This document shows positions 1-10,160 of a stretch of DNA of 64,000 nucleotides, one piece after another. The position numbers were made by a program, and so were the translations under genes. The notes under the pieces are model-generated. The model saw nothing but the letters and a program-made list of their open reading frames with translations. It did no database searches and was not told where the DNA came from. The stretch covers positions 352,442-416,441 of the forward strand of contig NZ_JAQSDZ010000001.1 of NCBI RefSeq assembly GCF_029946165.1. Direction: 5' to 3'. The number at the start of each line of letters is the position of its first letter. Position 1 is the stretch's first letter. The stretch comes from Methylotenera sp. (GTDB taxonomy: Bacteria > Pseudomonadota > Gammaproteobacteria > Burkholderiales > Methylophilaceae).

Positions 1-368
1 GTTCTATAACCCACTTCTAAGCGACGCACTTCTTCCATATTCACTACAGTCGCTTTTTCAATAGGGTACGGTAAATGCCAGCGTGGACCAGGCTCTGTAG
101 CCTCATCAGTCATTTCACCAAAACGCTGAACCACGCCTTTTGAACCTGAATCCACCATATAAAATCCAGTAGCAAGCCATATCAAGACTATAACAGCGAT
201 AATTGGCAGGATAGGAAAGTTTATGTTTCCACCATTCGCATTTACAGGTTGATTACCACCGCCTTTGCCGAACATATTATTTATCTTGCGGCTTAAATCA
301 CGCATCACTTGATCTAAATCTGGTGGACCTTCATTATTGCGTTGCCACCATCCGGGAAATTTAATCAT
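1..368 (-). CDS. hflK: FtsH protease regulator HflK, N-terminal part (truncated by window edge)
   Basis: Reverse-strand translation MIKFPGWWQRNNEGPPDLDQVMRDLSRKINNMFGKGGG...IWLATGFYMVDSGSKGVVQRFGEMTDEATEPGPRWHLPYPIEKATVVNMEEV matches HflK; located downstream of hfq-hflX. Not in the ORF track because it runs off the window. Confidence 0.93.
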   Translation of the reverse strand, partial: MIKFPGWWQRNNEGPPDLDQVMRDLSRKINNMFGKGGGNQPVNANGGNINFPILPIIAVIVLIWLATGFYMVDSGSKGVVQRFGEMTDEATEPGPRWHLPYPIEKATVVNMEEVRRLEVGYR

Positions 369-470
369 TTAAAACTCCAAAGAAACTTAATCATACAAAT
401 ATATTTAAAGCTAAAATTCACCACATAAGGCATTTCGAGTTGCATTCAACTCAACGCCATAAATTGACGA

Positions 471-1607
471 CTAGGCATAAGCGCTCTCTTCAGTGCTTAG
501 TTTCTGCAAATATTGGCTATGTTCCGCCATGGCCAATCTTAACAAATCCATTCCTTCACCTGTTATAGCCGATGCATGTATGGATGTGATTCTACCATAT
601 TCGTCTCGGCTGATAGAGGGCGGTAGACCGACTCTGTCAATTTGATTGTGTACTAAAATCTGCGGCACATTGGCTGCACCGATTTCCAGCAACACTTTAT
701 TAACTTGGGCAATTTGCTCGTCGCGGTTTGTACTTGCAGTATCGACGATATGCAACAACAAGTCTGCTTGAGCGGCCTCTTCCAAGGTTGCCCCAAATGC
801 CTCAACCAAAGCATGTGGCAAATGCTTAATAAATCCAACTGTGTCGGAAAGTACGACAGAACCAGCTTCTGCGATAAAAATTTTGTGTGTGGTGGTATCA
901 AGTGTGGCAAATAATTGGTCAGCAACGTAAATATCTGCCTTGGTTAAGCGATTAAACACTGTAGATTTACCCGCGTTGGTATAACCAACCAACGAAACGG
1001 TCATCACATTAGAACGCTTACGCGCTCTGCGTTGCATACCCCTTTGTGCTTTAAGCTTAATGAGCTTTTCACGCAACTGCTTAACGCGTATACGCAACAT
1101 ACGACGATCTAACTCCAACTGCGTTTCGCCAGGACCGCCACGAACACCAATACCACCTTTTTGACGCTCCAAGTGTGTCCAACCTCGCACTAAGCGCGTA
1201 GACAAATGTTCTAACTGCGCCAATTCAACTTGTAATTTACCTTCGTGACTTTGCGCACGCTGACTGAATATATCTAGAATTAAACCAGTTCTATCTACCA
1301 CGCGGGCTTTCAGCAAGCGTTCCAAATTACGCTGTTGCGAGGGAGATAAATCATGATTAAACACTGCAATATTAGATTCACTGGCCTGCATCATCTGCGC
1401 CAACTCATTTGCTTTACCACTTCCAATAAAAAGCTTGGCATCTGGTGTAGCGCGCTTACCTTCAATTGTGCCGCGTACAGACAAGCCCGCGCTAATGCTG
1501 AGTTGACGAAGTTCGTTTAAGCTTTCTTCGTAATCATTATCGCCAAAATCAACACTCACCATAATGGCGGCATCGCCGCCACTCGGTCTTTCAAACAGAT
1601 CTTTCAA
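471..1607 (-). CDS. hflX: GTPase HflX
   Basis: Characteristic GxxxxG-linker domain (QKGGIGVRGGPGETQLELDRR), G1 GYTNAGKST, DTVGFI; hfq-hflX-hflK synteny. Confidence 0.96.
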   Translation of the reverse strand: MKDLFERPSGGDAAIMVSVDFGDNDYEESLNELRQLSISAGLSVRGTIEGKRATPDAKLFIGSGKANELAQMMQASESNIAVFNHDLSPSQQRNLERLLKARVVDRTGLILDIFSQRAQSHEGKLQVELAQLEHLSTRLVRGWTHLERQKGGIGVRGGPGETQLELDRRMLRIRVKQLREKLIKLKAQRGMQRRARKRSNVMTVSLVGYTNAGKSTVFNRLTKADIYVADQLFATLDTTTHKIFIAEAGSVVLSDTVGFIKHLPHALVEAFGATLEEAAQADLLLHIVDTASTNRDEQIAQVNKVLLEIGAANVPQILVHNQIDRVGLPPSISRDEYGRITSIHASAITGEGMDLLRLAMAEHSQYLQKLSTEESAYA

Positions 1608-1628
1608 CGGTTAATTTACCAGTCCTGA

Positions 1629-1865
1629 TTAAGCTTCATCTTCTGGCAAGGTAACATTCACCATGCGCGCTGGCACGATGGTTGAAATAGCGTGCTTATA
1701 CACCATTTGAGTGACAGTATTTTTAAGCAAAATCACGTATTGATCGAAGGAATCAACTTGACCTTGTAATTTGATGCCGTTAACGAGATAGATGGATACA
1801 GCGACATGTTCTTTGCGTAAAGCGTTAAGAAATGGGTCTTGTAACATTTGCCCTTTTTGAATCAT
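1629..1865 (-). CDS. hfq: RNA chaperone Hfq
   Basis: [65 protein letters not shown] is canonical Hfq. Confidence 0.98.
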   Translation of the reverse strand: MIQKGQMLQDPFLNALRKEHVAVSIYLVNGIKLQGQVDSFDQYVILLKNTVTQMVYKHAISTIVPARMVNVTLPEDEA

Positions 1866-2068
1866 GATGTCTCCTATTGCTTGGAGTTAAATAAAAACTA
1901 CGTAGCACCAGCTGTATTACTGATGTTACCCTTGTTGTGATTCAGTTCATGTAAATTCGTTCTATTTTTCTATCAAAATATTCGAAATTTCTAAACCACT
2001 TATTGAATATGAGGTGATAGGCTGAAATTTCAATAGCTATTACCAATTTTCATATGAAATTTAAGGCG

Positions 2069-3478
2069 CTATTTAAGCGCTGCTTCAATTCTAGCCAAAA
2101 CTTCATCCTTACCTAACAGCGCCATTACTTGATCGATACTTGGTGATTGTGCAATACCAGTGAGCATGACACGCAGAGGCATCGCCACTTTAGGAAATTT
2201 TAGCGCGTTACTAGTCACAGCGGCTTCAATCTCATGATGAATCGCCTCTGCTTGCCAATCGATGCCACTTAATGCGTTTACTAGATTAGCTAAAATAGGC
2301 TTTATTTCAGCGGTTAAATGCTTTTCAGCGGCGGCTTGATCAATCACAGGGTTCTGATAAAAATACGCGATACTGGCGGCCAACTCATTTAAGGTATTTG
2401 CACGCTCTTTATATAAATCCAGCACTGCAGATAAAGCTGGTTGCTCACTTACTGTAATGCCGAGTTTAGCCAAGCGCTTAGTAATATCCTTAGCCAAATA
2501 TGCGTTATCAGCCTGCTTGATATAATGAGCATTCAACCAATTCAATTTCTCAGTATTGAATTGCGCGGCAGATGGAGTGATATGCTCTAAATCAAACCAC
2601 TCAGCGAACTGTTGTTTACTGAAAACTTCTTCGTCACCGTGACTCCAACCCAAACGGGCTAAGTAGTTAATTACCGCTTCTGGTAAATATCCGTCATCGT
2701 CATATTGCATCACGCTCACAGCACCGTGGCGCTTAGAAAGCTTTTGCCCATCATTACCTAAAATCATTGATAAATGCGCATATTGTGGCACCACGATTTT
2801 TGCATCTATCTCTGCCAGTGCATTGAGCATATTGATTTGGCGCGGCGTATTGTTCACATGGTCATCACCACGAATTACTTGGGTAATGCCCATGTCACTA
2901 TCATCAACCACCACACAGAAGTTGTAAGTAGGCGTACCGTCAGCACGTGCGATAATTAAATCATCCAGCTCAGCATTAGCGATTTCAATACGCCCTTTCA
3001 CCATATCATCCCAAGCGACTGTTCCGTCCACAGGGTTTTTAAAGCGAATAGTCGGTGCAACATCTGCTGGCGGTGTAGGTAAGACCTTTCCAGCTTCTGG
3101 ACGCCACTTTCCATCATATCGTGGCTTTTGTTTATTGGCCATTTGTTGCTCACGCAAGGCATCAAGCTCTTCACGACTAGAGTAGCAATAATAGGCACTG
3201 CCCGCATCTAACATGGTCTGAATCACTTCTTTATAGCGATCCATACGTTGCATTTGATAAAAAGGGCCTTCGTCATAATCCAACCCTAACCAGTGCATAC
3301 CATCTAGTATTGCTTGGACAGCCTCTGGCGTGCTACGTGCCACATCGGTATCTTCAATACGCAGAATAAAATCTCCGCCATGTTTCTTAGCGAAAGCCCA
3401 CGAAAATAAGGCAGTACGAGCACCCCCAATGTGTAAAAAACCAGTGGGGCTAGGAGCAAAACGAGTACGAACAGTCAT
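2069..3478 (-). CDS. gltX: Glutamate--tRNA ligase
   Basis: [20 protein letters not shown] (HIGH) and KLSKRHGA (KMSKS-like) motifs; start placed at internal ATG ([13 protein letters not shown]), three codons after the track start. Confidence 0.96.
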   Translation of the reverse strand: MTVRTRFAPSPTGFLHIGGARTALFSWAFAKKHGGDFILRIEDTDVARSTPEAVQAILDGMHWLGLDYDEGPFYQMQRMDRYKEVIQTMLDAGSAYYCYSSREELDALREQQMANKQKPRYDGKWRPEAGKVLPTPPADVAPTIRFKNPVDGTVAWDDMVKGRIEIANAELDDLIIARADGTPTYNFCVVVDDSDMGITQVIRGDDHVNNTPRQINMLNALAEIDAKIVVPQYAHLSMILGNDGQKLSKRHGAVSVMQYDDDGYLPEAVINYLARLGWSHGDEEVFSKQQFAEWFDLEHITPSAAQFNTEKLNWLNAHYIKQADNAYLAKDITKRLAKLGITVSEQPALSAVLDLYKERANTLNELAASIAYFYQNPVIDQAAAEKHLTAEIKPILANLVNALSGIDWQAEAIHHEIEAAVTSNALKFPKVAMPLRVMLTGIAQSPSIDQVMALLGKDEVLARIEAALK

Positions 3479-3698
3479 ATTTAACAATAGTTTACATTAA
3501 TAATAAAACGATTATTTTATCATGCGATGGTAGTTAGCTCTTAAGTAATCAGGTTTATATCTTCTACAATTCGCAAACTTATACTTTCTAAGCCAGTAAA
3601 TCAAAGTTAAAGAATTAATAAATTCTGGCACACAACTTGCTGTTAATAAAATATATTCATATTGAATCTTTAATCTAAGTATATAAAGACATATTAAA

Positions 3699-5417
3699 AT
3701 GAAATTTTTTAAAAAAATATTTAATAGTTCTCCACAGCCTAAGGTCGAAGTAGCCTTTGCTTGGGGCAAAGAAGTCGATGGTATGGATGATTTGTCGGCC
3801 ATTGAATTCGCAACACTACAATTCAATGCTGATTTTAAAAAAGATGTTTTTAAAGATGAGCAAAATTTAGAAGCTCTATTTGTCATTGACGAAAAAATAC
3901 ACATTATTGTCGAGAGAATCACATCCCACTATATCAATATCGAACATTTGAGTATGGATATGGAAGAACGTATTGCCAATTCAGTATTTTTATATCATCG
4001 CCAAATTTATCTAATATACAACACTCTCATTGATAATTTAGCACCCCTCCAACCGCAATCATTAACTGTAATGTTGGCGCGCGCCATGAAGAATGCAACA
4101 CAAATGATTAAATGGCGCTTTTACAATTATCAAAGCGCCCCAGCCAATGTTTGGTTGCAATTATCTAAACTTTATTTAGTAGCTGAAAAACAGATTTTGC
4201 TTGAGGAATATGTACGACCTTATCCTGAACAAGAAATCACCACATTAGCTTCCGCCTATATTCAAGCTTGCATGCTCGGCAGCTTAGAAAGCTTAAGCTT
4301 TCAGCGTAAACAAATTGAGTTGGTAAGCCAAATGCTAGCCCGTTGGACGCCTGATATTCATATCCAAAGCTCATACGATGAAAATAAACATCAATTCTAT
4401 ATGGATACTTTGAGTGATGTAGCTGCCAAACACATTAGAGATTCCAAACCTTTACCGAGTTATCGTTATTGGTGCTTTGATAGTGTAAATCTAAAGATTG
4501 AATTAGGCCTTTCACTGATTGAATACAAAATCGTACCTAAACAGCAAGAAATGAAAGATATTATTAGCAACCAGTATGCTGCGCTAACGTTAGAAGTTAT
4601 AAAAAACGAATGGTCGCGTAGTGAATTTAAACGTCAACGCAGATCAGTTGAGCGCGTGAAAACATCTAAATACGCCATTACTACTTACGGCTTTGAAGAC
4701 ACTTGCTATGACATCAGACAAAATGAATCATTGCGTATTCAACGCCGTGGAAAATCTTATCAAGGCAATAAGTCATTTGATGAGCTATTTGCTTTACAGT
4801 CTTTGAGTCCAAATCTTAATAACCCTGAAGTTATTTACTTAGACTTAGGTGAAACCTCATCCAAAGTCATTGACGAATCCCCTAAAGGGTTCGGGATGTA
4901 TATCAAAAAGCTCGCAAGTGAAGTGAGTTTAGGCATGTTAATAGGCGTGACATTGAGTGACCAAAAAGACACCACCTATATTGGTTTGATTCGCAGCATA
5001 AAGAATATCGTTGGAAACGAGCTACATATTGGCATTGAGTTGTTAAGTACTAATGCTGTTTGTTTAGTAGCGCACAACGTGAGCGCTGATGCCAGCAATG
5101 CTAAAAGCTCCGATGAAAATAGTTTAGTAGCGATTAAACCAATTGAACTAAACAAACAGGAGAACTTTAATAGTGTTGTGAGCGATGCTGGTTTTACCTG
5201 TTTATATCTACCCAGAGAATTTACAACTCCTCAGCATGACTCAATGCAGCTTGAGTCCTTAATAATACCAAAGCTGCATTACAACAAAAATGATACTTAT
5301 AAAATCAATATTTCTGGTACTGAAATATTAGTCAAGTTTACCGAAGCCTTGGAACATCATGAAAACTGGTTACGTGTTATTTACACGCAAGTCATTGAAA
5401 GGAAAATGGCAGCTTAA
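3699..5417 (+). CDS. Hypothetical protein (572 aa), possibly PilZ-related C-terminus
   Basis: Long intact ORF with no recognised family; C-terminal region resembles cytoplasmic c-di-GMP/PilZ-associated proteins only weakly. Confidence 0.75.
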   Translation: MKFFKKIFNSSPQPKVEVAFAWGKEVDGMDDLSAIEFATLQFNADFKKDVFKDEQNLEALFVIDEKIHIIVERITSHYINIEHLSMDMEERIANSVFLYHRQIYLIYNTLIDNLAPLQPQSLTVMLARAMKNATQMIKWRFYNYQSAPANVWLQLSKLYLVAEKQILLEEYVRPYPEQEITTLASAYIQACMLGSLESLSFQRKQIELVSQMLARWTPDIHIQSSYDENKHQFYMDTLSDVAAKHIRDSKPLPSYRYWCFDSVNLKIELGLSLIEYKIVPKQQEMKDIISNQYAALTLEVIKNEWSRSEFKRQRRSVERVKTSKYAITTYGFEDTCYDIRQNESLRIQRRGKSYQGNKSFDELFALQSLSPNLNNPEVIYLDLGETSSKVIDESPKGFGMYIKKLASEVSLGMLIGVTLSDQKDTTYIGLIRSIKNIVGNELHIGIELLSTNAVCLVAHNVSADASNAKSSDENSLVAIKPIELNKQENFNSVVSDAGFTCLYLPREFTTPQHDSMQLESLIIPKLHYNKNDTYKINISGTEILVKFTEALEHHENWLRVIYTQVIERKMAA

Positions 5418-5446
5418 CTCTTTAATTTCAGAGTTAAACTGCCATT
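5405..5446. terminator. Bidirectional terminator-like hairpin between convergent genes
   Basis: aatggcagcttaactct (5405-5421) pairs with agagttaaactgccatt (5430-5446), one mismatch in 17; left arm overlaps last codons/stop of the upstream CDS. Confidence 0.7.
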
Positions 5447-5469
5447 CTAAATGATTCACTGATATTTAG

Positions 5470-6912
5470 TTATTTAGCCTGATTCTGCACTTCAGCTTGC
5501 CAACCACCACCTAGTGCTTTAAATAAGCTTACGGTAGCCGCTAATCTAGCCTGACGACTTTGCACATACGTTAATGCTGAGTCGTTATAGACACGTTGTG
5601 CATCCAACACATCTAAGTAAGCGGAGTAACCTGATTTATAGCGATTCTCAGATACGTCTAACGCCTTTTTCGCTGCGACTCGGCCTCTATTAAGCGCGTC
5701 TTCACGTTCAGTATTTTGACGTAAATCTACTAAGGCATCGTTCACTTCTTTAAAGGCAGTTTGTATTGCGCCTTGATAGCTCGCTAAAGCTTGCTTTTGC
5801 TTCGCACTTGCCTGATCCACGCGAGAATTAAGTTTACCTGAGTCAAATATCGGCAAATATAAACCTAACCCACCAGTCCAAATTCGTGACGCTGACTTTA
5901 AAATATCGCCTAACTCCAAAGACTCGCCCCCTAAACCAGCGGTGAGTGAGATAGTTGGATATAAAGCTGCCTTAGCCACACCAATATTAGCATTTGCAGC
6001 AATCATTTGCTGCTCAGCTTGAGCCACATCTGGCCTAGCTTCTAATAGACTAGAAGGCAGGCCAGCTGGCGGCGTAGGTGGAATTGGTAAGGATTGAATG
6101 TCAGCACTCGCGACATTGAGACCTAAATCACCAGTCAGTATCGCTAATTGATGCAAAATCAATGCCCTTTGTCGACTTAATTCTGCCAATTGAGCACTAA
6201 GGTTTGCACTCGCAACCTCGGCCTGATAAACGTCTAAAGCTGAGGCAACGCCACCTTCTAAACGGCGTTGAGTCAAGCCTAAACTAGATTCACGACTTTT
6301 CAAGTTCTCTTGAGTAAGCGTGATTTGTGTATCTAAACTACGCAGCGTTAAATAATTATTTGCAACTAAACCTGATAATGAAAGGGCAACCGTATCTTTA
6401 GCATAGCGAGTTGAGAGTATTTGCGCACGGGCTGACTCTTTCGCTCGACGTATTTTCCCCCAAAAATCAATCTCGAATGAGGTACCAAGCTGTGCTTTGA
6501 AATTATTGCGAGGATTCACCAACACAGGATTTCCGCCCAGCTCACTGACGCGGGATCGATTTGCGCCCGCATTCAAATCCACTTGTGGGAGTGTGGCAGC
6601 GCCAATTTCCCTCGCCAAAGCATCGGCCTCTTCTATGCGGGCAACTGCAAGTTTAATATCCGTATTACTTTGTAAAGCTTTGCTTACTAACTCATTCAAA
6701 AGCTGATCTTGATAAGCAGTCCACCAAGTCGTGGAGACTTTGCTTTGAGCCTGATCCGCCTGCTCTGAGTACTGGCTAGGCAATGCCAATTGTGGACGCT
6801 CATAATCTGGCCCTACCGATTTACAAGCAGAAAGCAAAGCCATGGGCACTAGTAAACAAATAAGTTTCATTTTAAAAAGGTTTTTCTTATCCAAAATTAA
6901 ATTTTGCATCAC
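5470..6912 (-). CDS. RND efflux system outer-membrane lipoprotein (OprM/NodT family)
   Basis: Lipobox LLSACKSVGPDYERP and TolC-like repeats; overlaps the end of the RND pump gene. Confidence 0.93.
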   Translation of the reverse strand: MMQNLILDKKNLFKMKLICLLVPMALLSACKSVGPDYERPQLALPSQYSEQADQAQSKVSTTWWTAYQDQLLNELVSKALQSNTDIKLAVARIEEADALAREIGAATLPQVDLNAGANRSRVSELGGNPVLVNPRNNFKAQLGTSFEIDFWGKIRRAKESARAQILSTRYAKDTVALSLSGLVANNYLTLRSLDTQITLTQENLKSRESSLGLTQRRLEGGVASALDVYQAEVASANLSAQLAELSRQRALILHQLAILTGDLGLNVASADIQSLPIPPTPPAGLPSSLLEARPDVAQAEQQMIAANANIGVAKAALYPTISLTAGLGGESLELGDILKSASRIWTGGLGLYLPIFDSGKLNSRVDQASAKQKQALASYQGAIQTAFKEVNDALVDLRQNTEREDALNRGRVAAKKALDVSENRYKSGYSAYLDVLDAQRVYNDSALTYVQSRQARLAATVSLFKALGGGWQAEVQNQAK

Positions 6913-9900
6913 ACTGTCTCCAGCTTATTTAGGTCTGTTTCAACATGGCCGTGATGACGTACATGCTTGCCAGATAACCAAGTAAAGAACAATGGGATGA
7001 ATATTGTTGCGACAAATGTTGCCAATATCATACCGCCGAATACGCCAGTACCCATTGAACGTCGCGCCGCAGCACCCGCACCAGAAGCAAATACCAACGG
7101 TACGATGCCTAGTACGAACGCCATCGATGTCATGACAATGGGTCTAAACCGCATTCTCGCAGCCTCAAGCGCAGCTTGCGCTACAGGCATACCAGCTTCC
7201 ATTTTCTGGCTCGCAAACTCCACAATCAAAATTGCATTTTTCGCCGCTAGGCCAACTAGCGTAATCAAACCAATTTGAAAGTAAATATCATTTGGCATGC
7301 CGCGTAACAACACCGCTAACAATGCGCCCGCTAAAGCAAATGGCACAGCCATAATCACAGCCAATGGTAATGCCCAAGTTTCAAACTGAGCAGCAAGAAT
7401 CAAGAACACCATAATAATGGCAAATCCAAACGCCATAATTGCTGCGGAACCTGTTCGTTTTTCTTGGTATGCTTGTCCTGTCCAAGCGATTTGGTAACCA
7501 TCTGGTAAGTTTTTTGCAGCGACTTCCTCTACCATCTTAATCGCTTCACCAGAACTAATACCTGGCGCACCACCCCCTAAAACTTTAGCTGAAAGTAAGC
7601 CGTTGTAGCGTTCTAGTTGCTCAGCACCCACAATGTTGCTGACTTTACTTAAAGCCGAGAGCGGTATCATTTTGCCAGCATTGGAGCGAACATACACTTT
7701 GCCTAAGTCTTCAGCCTTCATGCGATATTCCGCCTCAGCCTGTAACTGGACTCGGTAAGTACGACCAGACTTATTAAAGTCATTCACGTATAAGGAGCCC
7801 ATGGTACTTTGCAATGTGGCGTAAATATCAGCGACTGGTACACCTTGTGAAATCGCTTTAGCTTCATCCACCTCAACAAATAATTGCGGCACAGTTGGAC
7901 GGAAGAAGGTATTAATACCAGCCAGCTCTTTTTCCGCTTTTAATGCATCGACAAAGCTATTCACTACCGTTGATAAGTGCATTGGGTCAGTATCACTGCG
8001 GCTTTGTACGTATACCTCAAAACCACCTGAACTACCTAATCCACGAATCGCTGGTGGATTAAAAGCAATCGCCATACCATCAGGTTGCTGCATTCCGATA
8101 CCAAACAATTTGCCAACGATGCCTTCTGCAGTGGTTTGGCGATCAGCCCAATCAGTCAATCGAACAAACATGGTTGCTGCACTGGTTTTATTGCCGCCAC
8201 CGATTAAGTCAAAGCCATATACCGCAAATTCATGCGCTACTGCTGGATCTTTTGCAATCTCGGTACGTACCGCTTGAGTAGTTTTAGTGGTTCGACTCAA
8301 GGTTGCACCGTCAGGCATAATCACCGCAGTCACAACGTAGCCCTGATCTTCAGCAGGTACAAAACTACCAGGAACCGTTCTAAGTAAAACAATCACCACA
8401 AGTATAATTGCACCAAAAACCAGTGAGCCAATAAACTTATGATGCAAGGTTAAATCCACTGTTTTTGCATAAAAGTTAGTTAATTTTGAAAAACCACGAT
8501 TAAACGGTTTAAAGAAGGCTGATTCTTCATGTACCGATTTGAGTAATATTGCACATAATGCAGGAGTTAATGTCAGCGCTACAAGGCCAGAAATCACCAC
8601 CGCTACTGCAACAGTCACCGCAAATTGACGATACATTTCTCCTGCAATACCACCTAAGAAAGCCACTGGTACGAATACTGCACAAAGAACCAGAACAATC
8701 GCAATCACGGCACCCGATACTTGCTCCATAGATTTAATGGCTGCAGAAATCGGCGACAGTTTTTCCTCTGACATTAGCCGCTCAACGTTTTCCAGCACCA
8801 CAATCGCATCATCCACCACAATCCCGATGGAAAGTACCATCGCAAACAAAGTTAGGGTGTTGATAGAAAAACCGAACATCCACAAGCCTGCAAATGTACC
8901 AATCAACGAAATAGGCACTGCAATAAGTGGAATTAAAGTCGCACGCCAGCTTTGTAAAAACAGAAACACAACTAGCACAACCAACACCATCGCCTCACCT
9001 AAAGTTTTTACAACTTCAATGATTGAAGACTTAACAAAGTCACTGGTATCGTAAGGAACTTCCCAATCCACCCCTGCTGGAAAGCGTTGTTTAAGCTCGG
9101 CCATTCTCTCTTTAATAGATTCTGCTGTATCAAGCGCATTAGCACCCGTCTGTAAGAAAATTGGAATTCCCACACCTGGTAAACCATCCAAAGCAGTACG
9201 TACGTTATATGTTTGTGAACCTAACTCGATACGTGCCACATCTTTAAGGTATAGCACGCCGCGTGGGCCATCTGCACGGATGATAATATCGCCAAATTCG
9301 TTAGGATCTATCAAACGACCTTTAGCCGTAACCGTATAAACCAATTGCTGGGTAGAAGGGGATGGTTCCTGACCAATTTTACCCGCTGCGTATTGGGCAT
9401 TTTGTACTTGAATAGCATTGGCAATATCAGTCGTTGTCACACCTAGTTGCGCCATACGATCAGGCTTTAACCAAATACGCATAGAGTAATCTTGCGCACC
9501 AAAAATGTTAGCATCGCCAACGCCTTTAATACGCTTAAGTTCATCTAAAACATTAAGCGTAGCGTAGTTACTTAAATAAAGTGGATCATATTTCTTTTGT
9601 TTATCGGTCAACATCACCACTAATAAAATGTCGTTAGAGCGTTTTTGCACCACTAAACCCGTTCTACGTACTTCATCTGGCAAACGCGGTAAGGCAATAT
9701 TCACGCGATTACTCACGTTGAATGTCGCCTGATTAATATCTGTACCTACTTCAAACGTAGCAGTAATGGTTAAAGTACCGCTGGAGTCGGCGCTAGAATT
9801 AAAATACAGCAAGCCTTCGACACCACTTAATTGCTCTTCAATTGGTGCAGCCACTGTTTTAGATAATGTATCAGCACTTGCACCGGGGTAAGTGGCAGTA

Positions 9901-10034
9901 ATTAGCACTGTGGGAGGTGCAATTTGTGGATATTGCGCCACTGGCAACTTCATTGCCGCTGCTAAGCCTGCCAGTACGATGATGATAGACAAAACGCTGG
10001 CAAAAATAGGCCGGGTGATAAAAAATTTGGTCAT
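6909..10034 (-). CDS. HAE1-family RND multidrug efflux permease (AcrB/MexB-like)
   Basis: 1041 aa; MTKFFITRPIFASVLSIIIVLAGLAA...PVAQYPQIAPPTV, GGIAGEMYRQFAVTVAVAVV typical of AcrB family. Confidence 0.96.
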   Translation of the reverse strand: MTKFFITRPIFASVLSIIIVLAGLAAAMKLPVAQYPQIAPPTVLITATYPGASADTLSKTVAAPIEEQLSGVEGLLYFNSSADSSGTLTITATFEVGTDINQATFNVSNRVNIALPRLPDEVRRTGLVVQKRSNDILLVVMLTDKQKKYDPLYLSNYATLNVLDELKRIKGVGDANIFGAQDYSMRIWLKPDRMAQLGVTTTDIANAIQVQNAQYAAGKIGQEPSPSTQQLVYTVTAKGRLIDPNEFGDIIIRADGPRGVLYLKDVARIELGSQTYNVRTALDGLPGVGIPIFLQTGANALDTAESIKERMAELKQRFPAGVDWEVPYDTSDFVKSSIIEVVKTLGEAMVLVVLVVFLFLQSWRATLIPLIAVPISLIGTFAGLWMFGFSINTLTLFAMVLSIGIVVDDAIVVLENVERLMSEEKLSPISAAIKSMEQVSGAVIAIVLVLCAVFVPVAFLGGIAGEMYRQFAVTVAVAVVISGLVALTLTPALCAILLKSVHEESAFFKPFNRGFSKLTNFYAKTVDLTLHHKFIGSLVFGAIILVVIVLLRTVPGSFVPAEDQGYVVTAVIMPDGATLSRTTKTTQAVRTEIAKDPAVAHEFAVYGFDLIGGGNKTSAATMFVRLTDWADRQTTAEGIVGKLFGIGMQQPDGMAIAFNPPAIRGLGSSGGFEVYVQSRSDTDPMHLSTVVNSFVDALKAEKELAGINTFFRPTVPQLFVEVDEAKAISQGVPVADIYATLQSTMGSLYVNDFNKSGRTYRVQLQAEAEYRMKAEDLGKVYVRSNAGKMIPLSALSKVSNIVGAEQLERYNGLLSAKVLGGGAPGISSGEAIKMVEEVAAKNLPDGYQIAWTGQAYQEKRTGSAAIMAFGFAIIMVFLILAAQFETWALPLAVIMAVPFALAGALLAVLLRGMPNDIYFQIGLITLVGLAAKNAILIVEFASQKMEAGMPVAQAALEAARMRFRPIVMTSMAFVLGIVPLVFASGAGAAARRSMGTGVFGGMILATFVATIFIPLFFTWLSGKHVRHHGHVETDLNKLETV

Positions 10035-10160
10035 ATTAACTCTCGTTTAAACTTGGTTTAATCTTGGTTCATTCTTGGCTAAATACTTTAGTGCTCTAGT
10101 TGAAGCATTATGATATTCAGCTTTAAGAATAAGTATTATTCATTTAAGTATCATTTTGAC

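Noticed and set aside
653-925. ORF antisense/out-of-frame within hflX
   Set aside because: Lies in an alternative frame inside a well-supported conserved gene; no recognisable protein features.
3512-3922. 136-aa minus-strand ORF overlapping the 572-aa gene start
   Set aside because: Mostly antisense to the 5' end of the better-supported + strand ORF; no start-site or family support.
6967-7278. 103-aa + strand ORF inside the RND permease gene
   Set aside because: Antisense to AcrB-like coding sequence; typical shadow ORF composition.
8737-9054. 105-aa Ser/Thr-rich ORF
   Set aside because: Antisense shadow ORF of the RND permease gene.
10040-10080. Roughly 10-bp periodic cttggtt-type repeats between the adaptor and pump genes
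   Set aside because: Imperfect and short, likely chance or minor slippage; no supported function.
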